Numbered from the stretch's first letter, positions 51,561-61,514 are shown. The stretch is DNA of 64,000 nt from Lachnospiraceae bacterium (GCA_902362715.1 CABIXN010000002.1:620001-684000); one strand, 5' to 3'. Numbers and translations: made by a program. The notes: generated from the sequence alone by a model not told the origin.

Positions 51561-52379
51561 ATGGAGAATTATTATTCTATAGGAGAGGCGTCTGCAAAAA
51601 CGGGATTGACTATTGAAACCTTGAGACATTATGACCGGATTTTGCTGGTGAAACCAGCTAAGAAGGATCCCTGGACCGGATATCGGTATTATTCGAAGGA
51701 TGATATTATCCGTCTGAATACCATTCAGGCTCTTAGGTGTATGGATTTATCTCTAAAAGAAATCAAAACCTGTTTGGAATATGACAATCTTAAACAGGTA
51801 AGTGCATTTTTAAAGCAGGCCGAGGCCCAGGCGGATAAAAAAATGGAAAAACTTTTGCATGCAAAAGAAAAAATACATCTTGCAAGACAACAATATGAGC
51901 AGGCGGCAGAACATAACGAAGGGCCGGTAAACGCATATTTTCTGCAGCAGTTTGAAAAGAGAATCATTATGATATCCGATACACTTAAATATCCAAGTCT
52001 GGATGTGTTGTGGAGTTACCTCCGGCATTTCTATGGACAGATACCGGAGCAGGATAGAAAACCGTATCAGTTTGAAGATCTGGCGGGAATCTTTCTGGCA
52101 AAAGGAAAAACAAGAATGTTTGCGGTGTGCAGCCAGTATCCTGAGGATGCAAGGCTGCAGGAACTGCCGGCGGGGACATATCTGTGTGGGGAATGTACAG
52201 AAGCAGACCGGGAGCAGGTATTAGAAAAAATGCTGGAAAAGGTGGAAATGCAAACCGGGAAAAAGCCTGAATATGTCCTGCAGATGGTAATGATCAATGG
52301 AATTTTACAGTGGAAATATCAGCTGCAGATATACTGTGGAGAATACGGGGATAAAAAAAGCCGGCCAACTAATCAATGA
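51561..52379 (+). CDS. MerR-family regulator with effector-binding-type C-terminal domain
   Basis: The 272-residue protein has an N-terminal MerR helix-turn-helix (YYSIGEASAKTGLTIETLRH), a coiled coil (about 85-125) and a C-terminal part of about 140 residues like the GyrI/BmrR ligand domain (ending VMINGILQWKYQLQIYCG). BmrR-like proteins bind lipophilic drugs there. ATG 51561 has AAGAGGT upstream. It diverges from the DUF4097 lipoprotein gene and its 19-bp-spacer promoter, so the lipoprotein is the likely target rather than a pump. Confidence 0.88.
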   Translation: MENYYSIGEASAKTGLTIETLRHYDRILLVKPAKKDPWTGYRYYSKDDIIRLNTIQALRCMDLSLKEIKTCLEYDNLKQVSAFLKQAEAQADKKMEKLLHAKEKIHLARQQYEQAAEHNEGPVNAYFLQQFEKRIIMISDTLKYPSLDVLWSYLRHFYGQIPEQDRKPYQFEDLAGIFLAKGKTRMFAVCSQYPEDARLQELPAGTYLCGECTEADREQVLEKMLEKVEMQTGKKPEYVLQMVMINGILQWKYQLQIYCGEYGDKKSRPTNQ

Positions 52380-52457
52380 TTCGTTGACTGGCTGTATGGG
52401 GTGCAGATTCGGGTTTCAACTATAGATATCCGGTTTTGGAAGAAAAATGCAGCTGTT

Positions 52458-53333
52458 TTAATTATGAACGGTTGTATCTGACTGCCAGCGTCCGGAGGCA
52501 CCGCAGGGGAGTACAAGACCGTTAGAGGAGACGGGAAGTCCCACTTCCTGTGCATCTACTGTTCCGCAAAACCGCTTCATTTCTGTTCCAAGCATATAGG
52601 CAAGAACGGCAGGCTGAAGTCCTGTTGTATAGGAATTAATTAGGAAAAACAGCGGATGATCAGATAAGATCTGGGTACATAATTTTACCAGTGGATGAAT
52701 AGCGTCTTCAATTTTCCAGATTTCACCTTTAGGCCCTCTTCCATAAGAAGGAGGATCCATAATAATAGCATCGTAATGATTTCCCCGGCGGATTTCACGT
52801 TCTACAAATTTCACACAGTCGTCTACCAGCCAGCGGATGGGGGCATCGGAAAGACCGGATGCAGCAGCATTTTCTTTTGCCCAGGCAACCATACCCTTGG
52901 AAGCATCCACATGGGTAACGCTGGCTCCTGCAGCTGCCGCAGCTAATGTTGCGCCTCCTGTGTAGGCAAATAGGTTCAATACTTTTATAGGGCGTCCTGC
53001 ATTTTGGATCAGATTAGAACACCAGTCCCAGTTTGCCGCCTGTTCCGGAAACAGCCCTGTGTGCTTAAAGCTAAAGGGTTTTAGTTGAAAGGTCAGATGC
53101 TTGTAATGGATCGCCCATTGCTCTGGCAGGTCAAAAAACTCCCATTCTCCCCCGCCCTTTTTGCTTCGGTGATAATGGGCATTCATTTTCTTCCAGCCTT
53201 TCTGTGTTTTGGGAGTATCCCAGATAACCTGGGGATCCGGGCGGACAAGCAGATAGCTGCCCCAGCGTTCCAGCTTTTCGCCTTTTGAACAGTCTATTAC
53301 TTCATAATCATTCCATTGGTCTGCAATCCACAT
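52458..53333 (-). CDS. Class I SAM-dependent methyltransferase (RlmI-like)
   Basis: The 291-residue protein has the SAM motif VLNLFAYTGGATLAAAAAG, an acidic VTHVDASKG and the catalytic-loop motif MDPPSYGRG. This resembles the C-terminal domain of RlmI/RlmK-type 23S rRNA cytosine methyltransferases. The PUA-like N-terminal domain is absent or reduced. ATG 53333 is chosen for AAGGAAAT upstream. The S10 operon begins divergently. Its position near ribosomal genes fits an rRNA target, but the target is not proven by sequence. Confidence 0.8.
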   Translation of the reverse strand: MWIADQWNDYEVIDCSKGEKLERWGSYLLVRPDPQVIWDTPKTQKGWKKMNAHYHRSKKGGGEWEFFDLPEQWAIHYKHLTFQLKPFSFKHTGLFPEQAANWDWCSNLIQNAGRPIKVLNLFAYTGGATLAAAAAGASVTHVDASKGMVAWAKENAAASGLSDAPIRWLVDDCVKFVEREIRRGNHYDAIIMDPPSYGRGPKGEIWKIEDAIHPLVKLCTQILSDHPLFFLINSYTTGLQPAVLAYMLGTEMKRFCGTVDAQEVGLPVSSNGLVLPCGASGRWQSDTTVHN

Positions 53334-53530
53334 TTTTTTATTTCCTTCCTGAGATGTGTTTCTTCTATATAATATAGTAGTAAAAATAAAACGAATATAA
53401 TCGAAAAATGATTGTACAAAATAGCAGGATGCCATTCTGACTTTTTTATTATATTGGGGAACGGATGGAGCGTCAACTAAAAATCAGCATACCATCTAAA
53501 AAACACAAGTCAGATTCGTATAAAATGCTA

Positions 53531-53567
53531 AAAATAAATTGTATTAAAAAAAATACAATTTTATTTT
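53531..53567. other. AT-only inverted repeat before the S10 promoter
   Basis: AAATTGTATT (53536-53545) pairs with AATACAATTT (53552-53561), and the pairing extends outward through A/T runs. It could be a weak bidirectional terminator or an UP-like element. The stretch 53334-53587 contains no gene. Confidence 0.4.
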
Positions 53568-53587
53568 TGGAATTGGTAAAAAAATGC

Positions 53588-53616
53588 TTGAAATGGAAAG
53601 ATATATCTATTATACT
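53588..53616 (+). promoter_or_regulatory. S10 operon promoter
   Basis: TTGAAA (53588-53593) and TATACT (53611-53616) are exactly 17 bp apart and preceded by A/T tracts. The predicted start is about 53623, giving a leader of about 225 bases before rpsJ. Confidence 0.82.
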
Positions 53617-53622
53617 AGATTT

Positions 53623-53849
53623 TGCTGTGGCATGATAGCGATGAAGCATGAGGTTGCTGCCCATGGGGCAGGTTTTTCTGTGGAGCGAATGTCAAGTTAG
53701 GAAACTGACGGCAAGTCACTGTACTTCGTAAATATCGTCTGTGTAAAGCAGAAACGACGTGTGAGAACCATTAGGATACACACGGGAGAGTGTACAGTCA
53801 CCGCTTGTCGTACTGAATTTAAAAGTGCGAAAAGGAGGCGACTTTTTTT
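53623..53849 (+). ncRNA. Structured S10 operon leader with attenuator-like hairpin
   Basis: CTGCCC (53657-53662) pairs with GGGCAG (53666-53671) and is followed by GTTTTTC, a terminator-like hairpin early in the leader. Later, CACTGTAC near 53718 can pair with GTACAGT near 53792, enclosing a GTGTG/CACAC hairpin. L4 (rplD) controls S10 operons through leader RNA in gamma-proteobacteria, and a similar leader was described in Bacillus relatives. Control by L4 here is inference. Confidence 0.5.
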
Positions 53850-54161
53850 ATGGCAAGTCAAAAAATGAGAATCACATTGAAAGCATATGATCACGTATTA
53901 GTTGATGCATCTGCAAAGAAAATCATCGAAACTGTAAAGAAAAATGGATCACAGGTGAGCGGACCGGTACCACTTCCTACAAAGAAAGAAGTAGTAACCA
54001 TCTTAAGAGCTGTTCACAAATATAAAGATTCCAGAGAACAGTTCGAACAGAGAACTCATAAGAGACTCATCGACATTGTAGCACCAACTCAGAAAACAGT
54101 TGATGCACTGTCAAGATTAGAAATGCCGGCTGGTGTTTACATCGACATCAAGATGAAATAG
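53850..54161 (+). CDS. rpsJ: Ribosomal protein S10
   Basis: The 103-residue protein is a small-subunit head protein and, as NusE, a partner in transcription antitermination. The sequence [20 protein letters not shown] and the closing GVYIDIKMK are diagnostic. It is the first gene of the operon; AAAGGAGG lies 11 bases before the ATG. The gap to rplC is unusually long (218 bases) and holds repeats. Confidence 0.97.
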   Translation: MASQKMRITLKAYDHVLVDASAKKIIETVKKNGSQVSGPVPLPTKKEVVTILRAVHKYKDSREQFEQRTHKRLIDIVAPTQKTVDALSRLEMPAGVYIDIKMK

Positions 54162-54379
54162 AACACTTAGCGATTGGCAAGCCGAAAAACACTTAGCGAT
54201 TGGCAAGCCGACAGGCAAACATCAAATAAGGTAAAATCCTGAAGGGTTATATATAGAAGCAACACATTCTTGAAGGAATCAACATGTTCGAAAGAATTTA
54301 TAGTGTTCCACTTATATACGACTGTTCTAGGATGAACGCATATGCGTTCCGCTGTAGAGAAAACAGGAGGTAAATAAGA
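54162..54379 (+). repeat. Tandem repeat and palindrome between rpsJ and rplC
   Basis: A 24-base unit occurs at 54162-54185 and again, identical, at 54188-54211 (period 26). GAACGCATATGCGTTC at 54334-54349 is a perfect 16-base palindrome ahead of rplC. A 29-codon frame (54284-54373) ends at the rplC binding site but is not convincing as a gene. Confidence 0.6.
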
Positions 54380-55057
54380 ATGAAGAAAGCTATTTTAGCG
54401 ACAAAAGTCGGAATGACTCAGATCTTCAACGAGGACGGAGTTTTAATTCCGGTAACTGTATTGCAGGCAGGACCTTGCTATGTAACACAGATCAAAACAG
54501 TTGAAAACGACGGTTACAGCGCAGTACAGGTTGGTTTTGTTGACAAAAAAGAAAAAGTTGTCAGCAAAGATGCAACAGGAAAAAAAGAAGTAAGAAACAG
54601 ACATGGTGTGAACAAAGCAGAAAAAGGCCACTTTGACAAGGCTGGTGTATCCGGTAAGAGATACGTTCGCGAATTCAAATTCGAGAATGCAGCTGATTAT
54701 AAACTGGCTGATGAAATCAAAGCAGATATTTTCGCTGCAGGCGATAAAATTGATGCAACTGCTATTTCCAAAGGAAAAGGTTTCCAGGGTGCCATTAAGA
54801 GATTTGGTCAGCACAGAGGACCTATGGCTCATGGTTCTAAATTCCATCGTCATCAGGGTTCAAACGGTGCCTGCTCTTCCCCGAGTAAAGTATTTAAGGG
54901 CAAAGGAATGCCTGGACATATGGGAAGCAAAAAAATCACTGTTCAGAACTTAGAAGTAGTTCGCGTTGATGCTGAGAACAATTTACTTTTAATCAAAGGT
55001 GCTGTACCAGGACCTAAGAAATCTTTAGTGACAATCAAGGAAACTGTAAAAGCATAG
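54380..55057 (+). CDS. rplC: Ribosomal protein L3
   Basis: At 225 residues it is slightly longer than the usual 205-215. The conserved loop with [13 protein letters not shown] reaches the peptidyl transferase centre, and the N-terminus [13 protein letters not shown] is typical. L3 starts large-subunit assembly. AGGAGG is 9 bases upstream. Confidence 0.97.
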   Translation: MKKAILATKVGMTQIFNEDGVLIPVTVLQAGPCYVTQIKTVENDGYSAVQVGFVDKKEKVVSKDATGKKEVRNRHGVNKAEKGHFDKAGVSGKRYVREFKFENAADYKLADEIKADIFAAGDKIDATAISKGKGFQGAIKRFGQHRGPMAHGSKFHRHQGSNGACSSPSKVFKGKGMPGHMGSKKITVQNLEVVRVDAENNLLLIKGAVPGPKKSLVTIKETVKA

Positions 55058-55087
55058 GATTCTTGATTAGGAAAGGAGGACACACAG

Positions 55088-55708
55088 ATGGCTAACGTAT
55101 CTGTTTATAATATGGAAGGCAATGAAGTTGGCAGCATGGAACTGAATGACGCAGTCTTCGGCGTAGAAGTAAATGAGCATTTAGTACACATGGCAGTAGT
55201 TCAGCAGCTTGCAAATAATCGTCAGGGAACACAGAAGGCAAAAACACGTTCTGAAGTTCGCGGCGGCGGAAGAAAACCTTGGAGACAGAAAGGAACCGGT
55301 CATGCAAGACAGGGTTCAACAAGAGCTCCTCAGTGGACAGGCGGCGGAGTTGTATTTGCTCCGACACCAAGAGATTATTCTTTTAAGATCAATAAAAAAG
55401 AAAAAAGAGCAGCATTAAGATCTGCTTTAACATCCAGAGTTGCAGATAACAAATTTATCGTATTAGATGAACTGAAATTCGATGCAATCAAAACAAAGGA
55501 TTTCGTAAAAGTTATGAACAACTTAAACGTATCCAAAGCTTTAGTAGTTATGAATGACAATGACGTGAATGTAGTAAAATCTGCATCAAACGTTCCTGGT
55601 ATCAAAACTACAGTAACAAACACATTAAATGTGTATGATATTATGAAATATGACACAGTGGTTACAACAAAGGCTGCTGTTGAATCTATCCAGGAGGTGT
55701 ATGCATAA
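55088..55708 (+). CDS. rplD: Ribosomal protein L4
   Basis: The 206-residue protein has the extended loop [19 protein letters not shown] that lines the exit tunnel. L4 is the known autogenous regulator of S10 operons in some bacteria, so it is the candidate ligand of the structured leader. Its stop overlaps the rplW start as TAATG. Confidence 0.97.
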   Translation: MANVSVYNMEGNEVGSMELNDAVFGVEVNEHLVHMAVVQQLANNRQGTQKAKTRSEVRGGGRKPWRQKGTGHARQGSTRAPQWTGGGVVFAPTPRDYSFKINKKEKRAALRSALTSRVADNKFIVLDELKFDAIKTKDFVKVMNNLNVSKALVVMNDNDVNVVKSASNVPGIKTTVTNTLNVYDIMKYDTVVTTKAAVESIQEVYA

Positions 55709-56007
55709 TGGCAAACGTTCAGTATTATGATGTAATCCTCAAACCGGTTGTTACAGAAAAAAGCATGAATATCATGGCAGAAAAGAAATATACATTTCTT
55801 GTTCATCCGGAAGCAAATAAAACAATGATTAAAGAAGCAGTTGAGAAAATGTTTGACGGCGTAAAAGTTGCAGATGTGAAAACGATGAACTGCGAAGGCA
55901 AGAAAAAAAGACGTGGAATGACAGTTGGAAAAACTGCTAAAACAAAAAAAGCAATCGTTCAGCTGACAGAAGAAAGCGCAGAGATTGAAATCTTTGCAGG
56001 ATTATAA
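55708..56007 (+). CDS. rplW: Ribosomal protein L23
   Basis: The 99-residue protein contains [13 protein letters not shown] and [18 protein letters not shown], both typical of L23. It forms the docking site for trigger factor and the signal recognition particle at the tunnel exit. The start overlaps the rplD stop by one base. Confidence 0.97.
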   Translation: MANVQYYDVILKPVVTEKSMNIMAEKKYTFLVHPEANKTMIKEAVEKMFDGVKVADVKTMNCEGKKKRRGMTVGKTAKTKKAIVQLTEESAEIEIFAGL

Positions 56008-56163
56008 TCCACGCTGGAACTAGGCACAGTAAAGTGCGGGCTGAGAGCAACTTAATGAAAACGAAGTTTGAATTTAGTGCGAAGCCGTTCTTTGAGATTT
56101 GCAAAAGCGAGGCTTGAGCTTAGCGAAAAGAACTTCCTTATTAGAGACGAAAGGAGATTCATT
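56008..56163 (+). repeat. Single copy of the operon repeat family between rplW and rplB
   Basis: From 56047 the sequence GCAACTTAATGAAAACGAAG continues into TTAGTGCGAAGCCGTTC. The same order is seen in the arrays after rpsN and rpsH. The remainder of the 156-base gap has no gene. Confidence 0.65.
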
Positions 56164-57006
56164 ATGGGAATCAAGACATATAACCCATATACACCTTCCA
56201 GAAGAAATATGACAGGTTCTGATTTCTCTGAAATCACAAAGAAAACTCCTGAAAAATCACTGGTGGTATCACTGGAGAAACATTCTGGAAGAAATAATCA
56301 GGGTAAAATTACAGTTAGACATCGCGGCGGCGGTGCAAGAAAGAAATACAGAATCATCGACTTCAAAAGAAGAAAAGATGGTATTCCTGCTACAGTAGTA
56401 GGCATTGAATATGATCCGAACAGAACCGCAAATATTGCGTTGATCTGTTATGCAGATGGTGAAAAAGCATATATCATTGCTCCGGAAGGCCTGAAAGACG
56501 GAATGAAAGTTATGAATGGACCGGAAGCAGAAGTTCGTGTTGGAAACTGTCTCCCGCTGGTAAATATCCCGGTAGGTACACAGGTACACAACATTGAGCT
56601 GTATGCCGGAAAAGGCGGACAGTTAGTTCGTTCCGCAGGCATGAGCGCGCAGCTGATGGCGAAAGAAGGAAAATATGCAACATTAAGATTACCATCTGGA
56701 GAAATGAGAATGGTACCTCTTAATTGCAGAGCGACTGTTGGTGTTGTTGGAAACGGAGATCACAGCCTGATCAATATTGGTAAAGCCGGCCGTAAACGTC
56801 ATATGGGTATCCGCCCCACAGTACGTGGTTCGGTTATGAACCCCAATGATCATCCACACGGCGGTGGTGAAGGTAAGACAGGTATCGGACGTCCAGGTCC
56901 ATGTACTCCCTGGGGTAAACCTGCTCTCGGCCTGAAGACAAGAAAGAAACACAAACAGTCTAACAAACTTATCGTAAGAAGAAGAGACGGTAAAGCAATT
57001 AAATAA
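56164..57006 (+). CDS. rplB: Ribosomal protein L2
   Basis: The 280-residue protein has the conserved HPHGGGEG segment with the histidine near the peptidyl transferase centre, and the N-terminus [21 protein letters not shown] 56164 is chosen for AAAGGAG 7 bases upstream; the longer frame covers repeat DNA. It binds 23S rRNA and joins the subunits. Confidence 0.97.
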   Translation: MGIKTYNPYTPSRRNMTGSDFSEITKKTPEKSLVVSLEKHSGRNNQGKITVRHRGGGARKKYRIIDFKRRKDGIPATVVGIEYDPNRTANIALICYADGEKAYIIAPEGLKDGMKVMNGPEAEVRVGNCLPLVNIPVGTQVHNIELYAGKGGQLVRSAGMSAQLMAKEGKYATLRLPSGEMRMVPLNCRATVGVVGNGDHSLINIGKAGRKRHMGIRPTVRGSVMNPNDHPHGGGEGKTGIGRPGPCTPWGKPALGLKTRKKHKQSNKLIVRRRDGKAIK

Positions 57007-57009
57007 GGA

Positions 57010-57045
57010 CACCCGGCAGGCTTTTAACAGCCCGCCGCACGGGTG
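57010..57045 (+). promoter_or_regulatory. GC-rich hairpin between rplB and rpsS
   Basis: CACCCG pairs with CGGGTG at the base, and GGCAGGC with GCCCGCC inside (one mismatch). No T-run follows, so it is not a clear terminator. It may mark an RNA processing or stabilising site within the operon. Confidence 0.5.
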
Positions 57046-57063
57046 AAAATCAGGAGGTAAAAT

Positions 57064-57345
57064 ATGGCTCGTTCATTAAAAAAAGGACCATTTGCAGATG
57101 AAAGCTTACTGAAAAAAGTAGACGCTATGAACGCTGCTGGCGACAAACAGGTAATCAAAACCTGGTCCCGCCGTTCTACAATCTTCCCGCAGATGGTTGG
57201 ACATACAATTGCAGTTCATGATGGAAGAAAACATGTTCCTGTATATGTGACAGAAGATATGGTAGGACACAAGCTCGGTGAGTTTGTTGCTACAAGAACA
57301 TACAGAGGACATGGAAAAGACGAAAAGAAATCCAAAGTAAGATAG
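57064..57345 (+). CDS. rpsS: Ribosomal protein S19
   Basis: The 93-residue protein has the typical [19 protein letters not shown] start and the [18 protein letters not shown] core. It sits in the small-subunit head with S13. AGGAGG lies 7 bases upstream. Confidence 0.97.
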   Translation: MARSLKKGPFADESLLKKVDAMNAAGDKQVIKTWSRRSTIFPQMVGHTIAVHDGRKHVPVYVTEDMVGHKLGEFVATRTYRGHGKDEKKSKVR

Positions 57346-57366
57346 TTTTGAAAGGAGGTTTTATCC

Positions 57367-57753
57367 ATGGCAAAAGGACATAGATCCCAAATTAAAAGAG
57401 AAAGAAACGCTCAGAAAGATACCAGACCTTCAGCAAAATTATCTTTTGCTAGAATGTCAGTACAGAAAGCCTGCTTCGTTTTAGACGCAATCCGTGGAAA
57501 AGACGTTACAACAGCTTTAGCAATCGTTGCTTACAATCCAAGATACGCTTCCGGCGTAATTGAAAAATTATTAAAATCAGCTATCGCAAACGCTGAAAAC
57601 AACAATGGTATGAAAGTGGAAGACCTTTATATTGCAGAATGTTATGCAAACAAAGGACCGACAATGAAACGAATCAGACCAAGAGCACAGGGTAGAGCTT
57701 ATAGAATCGAAAAGAGAATGAGCCACATTACAATCGTGCTCGATGAAAAATAG
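57367..57753 (+). CDS. rplV: Ribosomal protein L22
   Basis: The 128-residue protein has KLSFARMSVQKACFVLDAIR and the hairpin loop with GPTMKRIRPRAQGRAYRI that lines the exit tunnel and is a known site of macrolide-resistance changes. No unusual loop residues were noticed. Its stop is within the binding site of rpsC. Confidence 0.97.
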   Translation: MAKGHRSQIKRERNAQKDTRPSAKLSFARMSVQKACFVLDAIRGKDVTTALAIVAYNPRYASGVIEKLLKSAIANAENNNGMKVEDLYIAECYANKGPTMKRIRPRAQGRAYRIEKRMSHITIVLDEK

Positions 57754-57763
57754 GAGGTAAAAA

Positions 57764-58417
57764 ATGGGACAGAAAGTAAATCCTCATGGCTTAAGAGTCG
57801 GTGTTATTAAAGACTGGGACTCCAAATGGTATGCGGAAGCTGATTTTGCAGATCTGTTAGTAGAAGATTACAACATCAGAAAATTCCTTAAAAAGAAATT
57901 ATACAGTGCTGGTATCGCTAAAATTGAAATCGAAAGAGCATCTGATCGTGTAAAAGTTATCATTTATACAGCAAAACCGGGTGTTGTTATCGGTAAAGGC
58001 GGCGCTGAAATCGAAAAAGTAAAAGCTGAACTTCAGAAATATACAGATAAAAAATTAATTGTAGATATCAAAGAAGTAAAAAGACCGGACAAAGATGCAC
58101 AGCTTGTTGCTGAAAACATTGCAGCACAGCTTGAAAACCGTGTATCCTTCCGTCGTGCAATGAAATCCTGCATGAGCAGAAGTATGAAAGCCGGAGTACT
58201 TGGTATCAAGACTTCTGTTTCCGGCCGTCTTGGCGGTGCTGATATGGCTCGTACAGAATTTTACAGCGAAGGAACTATTCCACTTCAGACTTTGAGAGCT
58301 GACATTGACTACGGCTTTGCAGAAGCAGACACAACTTACGGTAAAGTAGGTGTTAAGGTTTGGATTTACAAAGGCGAAGTTCTTCCAAAAAAAGCAGCGG
58401 AAGGGAGCGATAAATAA
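57764..58417 (+). CDS. rpsC: Ribosomal protein S3
   Basis: The 217-residue protein begins [20 protein letters not shown] and has a KH motif, [13 protein letters not shown]. It is part of the mRNA entry site and helicase activity. The stop overlaps the rplP start by one base (TAATG). Confidence 0.97.
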   Translation: MGQKVNPHGLRVGVIKDWDSKWYAEADFADLLVEDYNIRKFLKKKLYSAGIAKIEIERASDRVKVIIYTAKPGVVIGKGGAEIEKVKAELQKYTDKKLIVDIKEVKRPDKDAQLVAENIAAQLENRVSFRRAMKSCMSRSMKAGVLGIKTSVSGRLGGADMARTEFYSEGTIPLQTLRADIDYGFAEADTTYGKVGVKVWIYKGEVLPKKAAEGSDK

Positions 58418-58842
58418 TGTTAATGCCAAAAAGAGTGAAACGTCGTAAACAGTTCCGTGGTTCTATGGCTGGTAAGGCGTTAAGAGGAAATAAAATCACA
58501 AATGGTGAATATGGTATTGTTGCTACAGAACCATGTTGGATCAAATCAAACCAGATCGAGGCAGCCCGTGTTGCTATGACCCGTTATATCAAACGTGGTG
58601 GTAAAGTCTGGATCAAAATTTTCCCGGATAAACCGGTTACAGCTAAGCCTGCTGAAACTCGTATGGGTTCCGGTAAAGGTGCATTGGAATACTGGGTAGC
58701 AGTTGTTAAACCAGGTCGCGTATTATTCGAAATCTCTGGTGTGTCCGAAGAAATCGCCCGTGAAGCATTACGTCTGGCTACACACAAATTGCCATGCAAA
58801 TGCAAAATCGTTTCACGTGCAGACTTAGAAGGCGGTGAATAA
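58417..58842 (+). CDS. rplP: Ribosomal protein L16
   Basis: The 141-residue protein has [15 protein letters not shown] at the start and [20 protein letters not shown] in the core, diagnostic for L16 near the A-site tRNA. Two in-frame ATG codons are close (58417 and 58423); the first overlaps the rpsC stop and is the usual L16 start. Confidence 0.97.
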   Translation: MLMPKRVKRRKQFRGSMAGKALRGNKITNGEYGIVATEPCWIKSNQIEAARVAMTRYIKRGGKVWIKIFPDKPVTAKPAETRMGSGKGALEYWVAVVKPGRVLFEISGVSEEIAREALRLATHKLPCKCKIVSRADLEGGE

Positions 58843-58843
58843 A

Positions 58844-59047
58844 ATGAAATCTAGTAAATATTTAGAAGAATTAAGAACACAGAGCGCAGAGGAACTGAAC
58901 AATCAGTTAGTTGCTGCGAAAAAAGAACTTTTTAATTTAAGATTCCAGAATGCTACAAATCAGTTAGACAACACTGGAAGAATCAAAGAAGTAAGAAAAA
59001 ATATTGCCAGAATTCAGACCGTTATCACTGAAAAGGCAAATGCATAA
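58844..59047 (+). CDS. rpmC: Ribosomal protein L29
   Basis: The 67-residue helical protein has [17 protein letters not shown], typical of L29 at the tunnel exit. ATG 58844 is one base after the rplP stop; a GTG at 58835 inside rplP is less likely. Confidence 0.95.
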   Translation: MKSSKYLEELRTQSAEELNNQLVAAKKELFNLRFQNATNQLDNTGRIKEVRKNIARIQTVITEKANA

Positions 59048-59075
59048 TCAATCCTGACGGAAAGGAGATCCAATC

Positions 59076-59333
59076 GTGGAAGAAAGAAATCTTAGAAAAA
59101 CACGTGTAGGTAAAGTTGTAAGTGACAAGATGGATAAAACAATCGTTGTTGCAGTAGAAGACAACGTAAGACATCCGCTTTACAACAAAATCGTTAAAAG
59201 AACTTATAAATTAAAAGCTCATGACGAAAACAACGAATGCGGCGTTGGCGATAAAGTCAGAGTTATGGAAACAAGACCTTTATCTAAAGATAAAAGATGG
59301 AGACTTGTTGAAATTATGGAGAAAGCAAGATAA
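59076..59333 (+). CDS. rpsQ: Ribosomal protein S17
   Basis: The 85-residue protein has [20 protein letters not shown] and [16 protein letters not shown], both family hallmarks. It starts with GTG, confirmed by AAAGGAG 10 bases upstream and no ATG at the family start. Confidence 0.96.
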   Translation: MEERNLRKTRVGKVVSDKMDKTIVVAVEDNVRHPLYNKIVKRTYKLKAHDENNECGVGDKVRVMETRPLSKDKRWRLVEIMEKAR

Positions 59334-59348
59334 AAGGAGGCTGCCAGC

Positions 59349-59717
59349 ATGATACAACAGGAAAGCAGACTTAGAGTTGCTGATAACACAGGTGCAAAAG
59401 AATTACTGTGCATTCGTGTTATGGGTGGTTCTACAAGAAGATATGCAAGCATTGGTGATGTAATTGTTGCTACAGTTAAAGATGCAACACCAGGCGGTGT
59501 TGTTAAAAAAGGCGATGTCGTAAAAGCTGTAGTTGTTCGTACTAAAAAAGGCGCTCGTCGTAAAGATGGTTCTTATATCAAATTCGATGAAAACGCTGCT
59601 GTAATTATTAGAGATGATAAAACTCCAAGAGGAACCCGTATTTTTGGACCAGTAGCAAGAGAGCTTCGTGAGAAACAGTTCATGAAAATCGTTTCTCTGG
59701 CTCCGGAAGTATTATAG
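59349..59717 (+). CDS. rplN: Ribosomal protein L14
   Basis: The 122-residue protein begins [20 protein letters not shown] and ends with VSLAPEVL, the canonical L14 length and sequence. It forms an inter-subunit bridge and binds RsfS. Confidence 0.97.
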   Translation: MIQQESRLRVADNTGAKELLCIRVMGGSTRRYASIGDVIVATVKDATPGGVVKKGDVVKAVVVRTKKGARRKDGSYIKFDENAAVIIRDDKTPRGTRIFGPVARELREKQFMKIVSLAPEVL

Positions 59718-59730
59718 GAGGAACCTGACG

Positions 59731-60036
59731 ATGTTAAAAATTAAAAAAGGTGATACAGTTAAAGTCATTGCCGGTAAAGATAAAGGTAAAGAAGGTAAAG
59801 TAATCGCTGTAAATGCGAAGAAAAGTACTGTACTTGTTGAGGGTATCAACATGATTACAAAGCATACGAAACCAAGTATGGCAAATCAGAATGGTGGTAT
59901 TGTTCAGCAGGAAGGACCAATTGATATGTCTAACGTAATGTACGTTCATAAAGGAACTGCTACAAGAGTTGGTTTCAAAATGGATGGAGACAAAAAAGTA
60001 CGTTACGCAAAATCAACAGGCGACGTAATTGATTAA
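59731..60036 (+). CDS. rplX: Ribosomal protein L24
   Basis: The 101-residue protein starts with a KOW motif ([20 protein letters not shown]) that binds 23S rRNA early in assembly. AGGAGG lies 9 bases before the start. Confidence 0.97.
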   Translation: MLKIKKGDTVKVIAGKDKGKEGKVIAVNAKKSTVLVEGINMITKHTKPSMANQNGGIVQQEGPIDMSNVMYVHKGTATRVGFKMDGDKKVRYAKSTGDVID

Positions 60037-60058
60037 TTAGGAGAGGAGGTCCATCAAG

Positions 60059-60598
60059 TTGAGTAGACTGAGAGAAATTTATCAGAATGAGATCGTAGAT
60101 GCTATGATCAAAAAATTTGGATATAAAAATGTGATGCAGGTGCCAAAGATTGATAAAGTTGTTATCAACATGGGCGTTGGCGAAGCAAAAGAAAATGCTA
60201 AAATTCTGGAATCAGCAATGAAAGACATGGAAGCAATTGCAGGACAGAAAGCTGTTACAACGAAAGCAAAAAATTCTGTGGCTAACTTTAAAATCAGAGA
60301 AGGTATGCCTATCGGTTGTAAAGTAACATTAAGAGGTGAGAAAATGTACGAATTCGTAGATCGTCTCATCAATCTGGCTTTACCTCGTGTACGTGACTTC
60401 AGAGGTGTAAACCCTAATGCATTTGACGGAAGAGGTAACTATGCACTTGGTATTAAAGAACAGTTAATTTTCCCTGAAATCGAGTATGATAAAGTGGATA
60501 AAGTTAGAGGTATGGATGTTATCTTCGTAACAACAGCTAAAACTGATGAAGAAGCACGTGAGTTATTAACTTTATTCAACATGCCATTCGCTAAATAA
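60059..60598 (+). CDS. rplE: Ribosomal protein L5
   Basis: The 179-residue protein has [11 protein letters not shown] and [19 protein letters not shown], typical of L5, which binds 5S rRNA. The start is TTG at 60059, supported by GAGGAGGT 8 bases upstream and by the family N-terminus. Confidence 0.97.
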   Translation: MSRLREIYQNEIVDAMIKKFGYKNVMQVPKIDKVVINMGVGEAKENAKILESAMKDMEAIAGQKAVTTKAKNSVANFKIREGMPIGCKVTLRGEKMYEFVDRLINLALPRVRDFRGVNPNAFDGRGNYALGIKEQLIFPEIEYDKVDKVRGMDVIFVTTAKTDEEARELLTLFNMPFAK

Positions 60599-60616
60599 GA
60601 ACAGGAGGGAACTTTA

Positions 60617-60802
60617 ATGGCAAAGACATCTATGAAGGTAAAACAGCAGCGTAAACAGAAATTCTCCTCAAGAGAGTATAATCGTTGCAGAATTTGTGGC
60701 CGTCCACATGCATACCTTAGAAAATACGGAATCTGCAGAGTATGTTTCCGTGAATTAGCATATAAAGGTGAAATCCCAGGCGTTAAGAAATCCAGCTGGT
60801 AG
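60617..60802 (+). CDS. rpsN: Ribosomal protein S14, zinc type
   Basis: The 61-residue protein has four zinc-binding cysteines (24, 27, 40 and 43), the short type Z form. A zinc-free partner form is not seen in the window. Directly after its TAG stop the 108-bp repeat array begins. Confidence 0.97.
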   Translation: MAKTSMKVKQQRKQKFSSREYNRCRICGRPHAYLRKYGICRVCFRELAYKGEIPGVKKSSW

Positions 60803-61080
60803 GCCGAAAGCAACTTACCGAAAACGAGCAGAAAGCGAAGTTTGAGGTTAGTGCGAGGCCGTTTGCGAACCTTAATGAGTGCGGAGCACGAATTTAGTTG
60901 AGGGAACCATCCCCCAGGCAACTTACCGAAAACGAGCAGAAAGCGAAGTTTGAGGTTAGTGCGAGGCCGTTCGCGAACCTTAATGAGTGCAGAGCACGAA
61001 TTTAGTTGAGGGAACCACCCCCCAGGCAACTTACCGAAAACGAGCAGAAAGCGAAGTTTGAAATTAGTTGAATTTACTTG
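60803..61080 (+). repeat. Tandem 108-bp repeat array between rpsN and rpsH
   Basis: Units begin at 60810, 60918 and 61026, so the period is exactly 108 bp. The first two are nearly identical and the third is cut off after about 40 bases. Each starts GCAACTTACCGAAAACGAGC and contains TTAGTGCGAGGCCGTT. An open minus-strand frame through the array is a by-product of a period divisible by three. Confidence 0.9.
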
Positions 61081-61112
61081 ACACATACAATTTGTAAAGG
61101 AGGAAACACACT

Positions 61113-61514
61113 ATGACAATGAGTGATCCAATCGCAGATATGCTTACAAGAATCCGTAATGCAAATACTGCTAAACATGATACAGTAGATATTCCTGCTT
61201 CTAAAATGAAAAACGCAATTGCTGAAATTCTTTTCAAAGAAGGCTATATCGAAAAATACGATATCATTGAAGAAGGAAGCTTTAACACAATCCGTGTTAC
61301 ATTAAAATACGGCGCTGATAAAAACGAAAAAATTATTACAGGTCTGAAAAGAATTTCAAAACCAGGTCTTCGTGTATATGCAGGCAAAAATGAAATTCCA
61401 AAAGTACTTGGCGGTTTAGGAATTGCAATCCTTTCCACAAACCAGGGCATCGTAACAGATAAAGATGCAAGAAGACTTCAGGTAGGCGGAGAAGTATTAG
61501 CATTCGTTTGGTAG
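61113..61514 (+). CDS. rpsH: Ribosomal protein S8
   Basis: The 133-residue protein has [15 protein letters not shown] and the C-terminal [10 protein letters not shown]8 is the regulator of the spc operon in E. coli. ATG 61113 is chosen for AAAGGAGG 9 bases upstream; ATG 61119 is in the same frame. A repeat array starts right after its stop. Confidence 0.97.
   Translation: MTMSDPIADMLTRIRNANTAKHDTVDIPASKMKNAIAEILFKEGYIEKYDIIEEGSFNTIRVTLKYGADKNEKIITGLKRISKPGLRVYAGKNEIPKVLGGLGIAILSTNQGIVTDKDARRLQVGGEVLAFVW

Noticed and set aside
54284..54373. 29-codon frame ending at the rplC ribosome binding site
   Set aside because: It has a GAAGGA site and could couple to rplC, but it crosses a palindrome, has an arbitrary-looking sequence and rplC has its own full binding site.
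60439..61086. 215-codon minus-strand frame with internal sequence repeats
   Set aside because: It runs antisense to rplE and rpsN and its repeats only mirror the 108-bp DNA array, whose period is a multiple of three. There is no binding site or family match.
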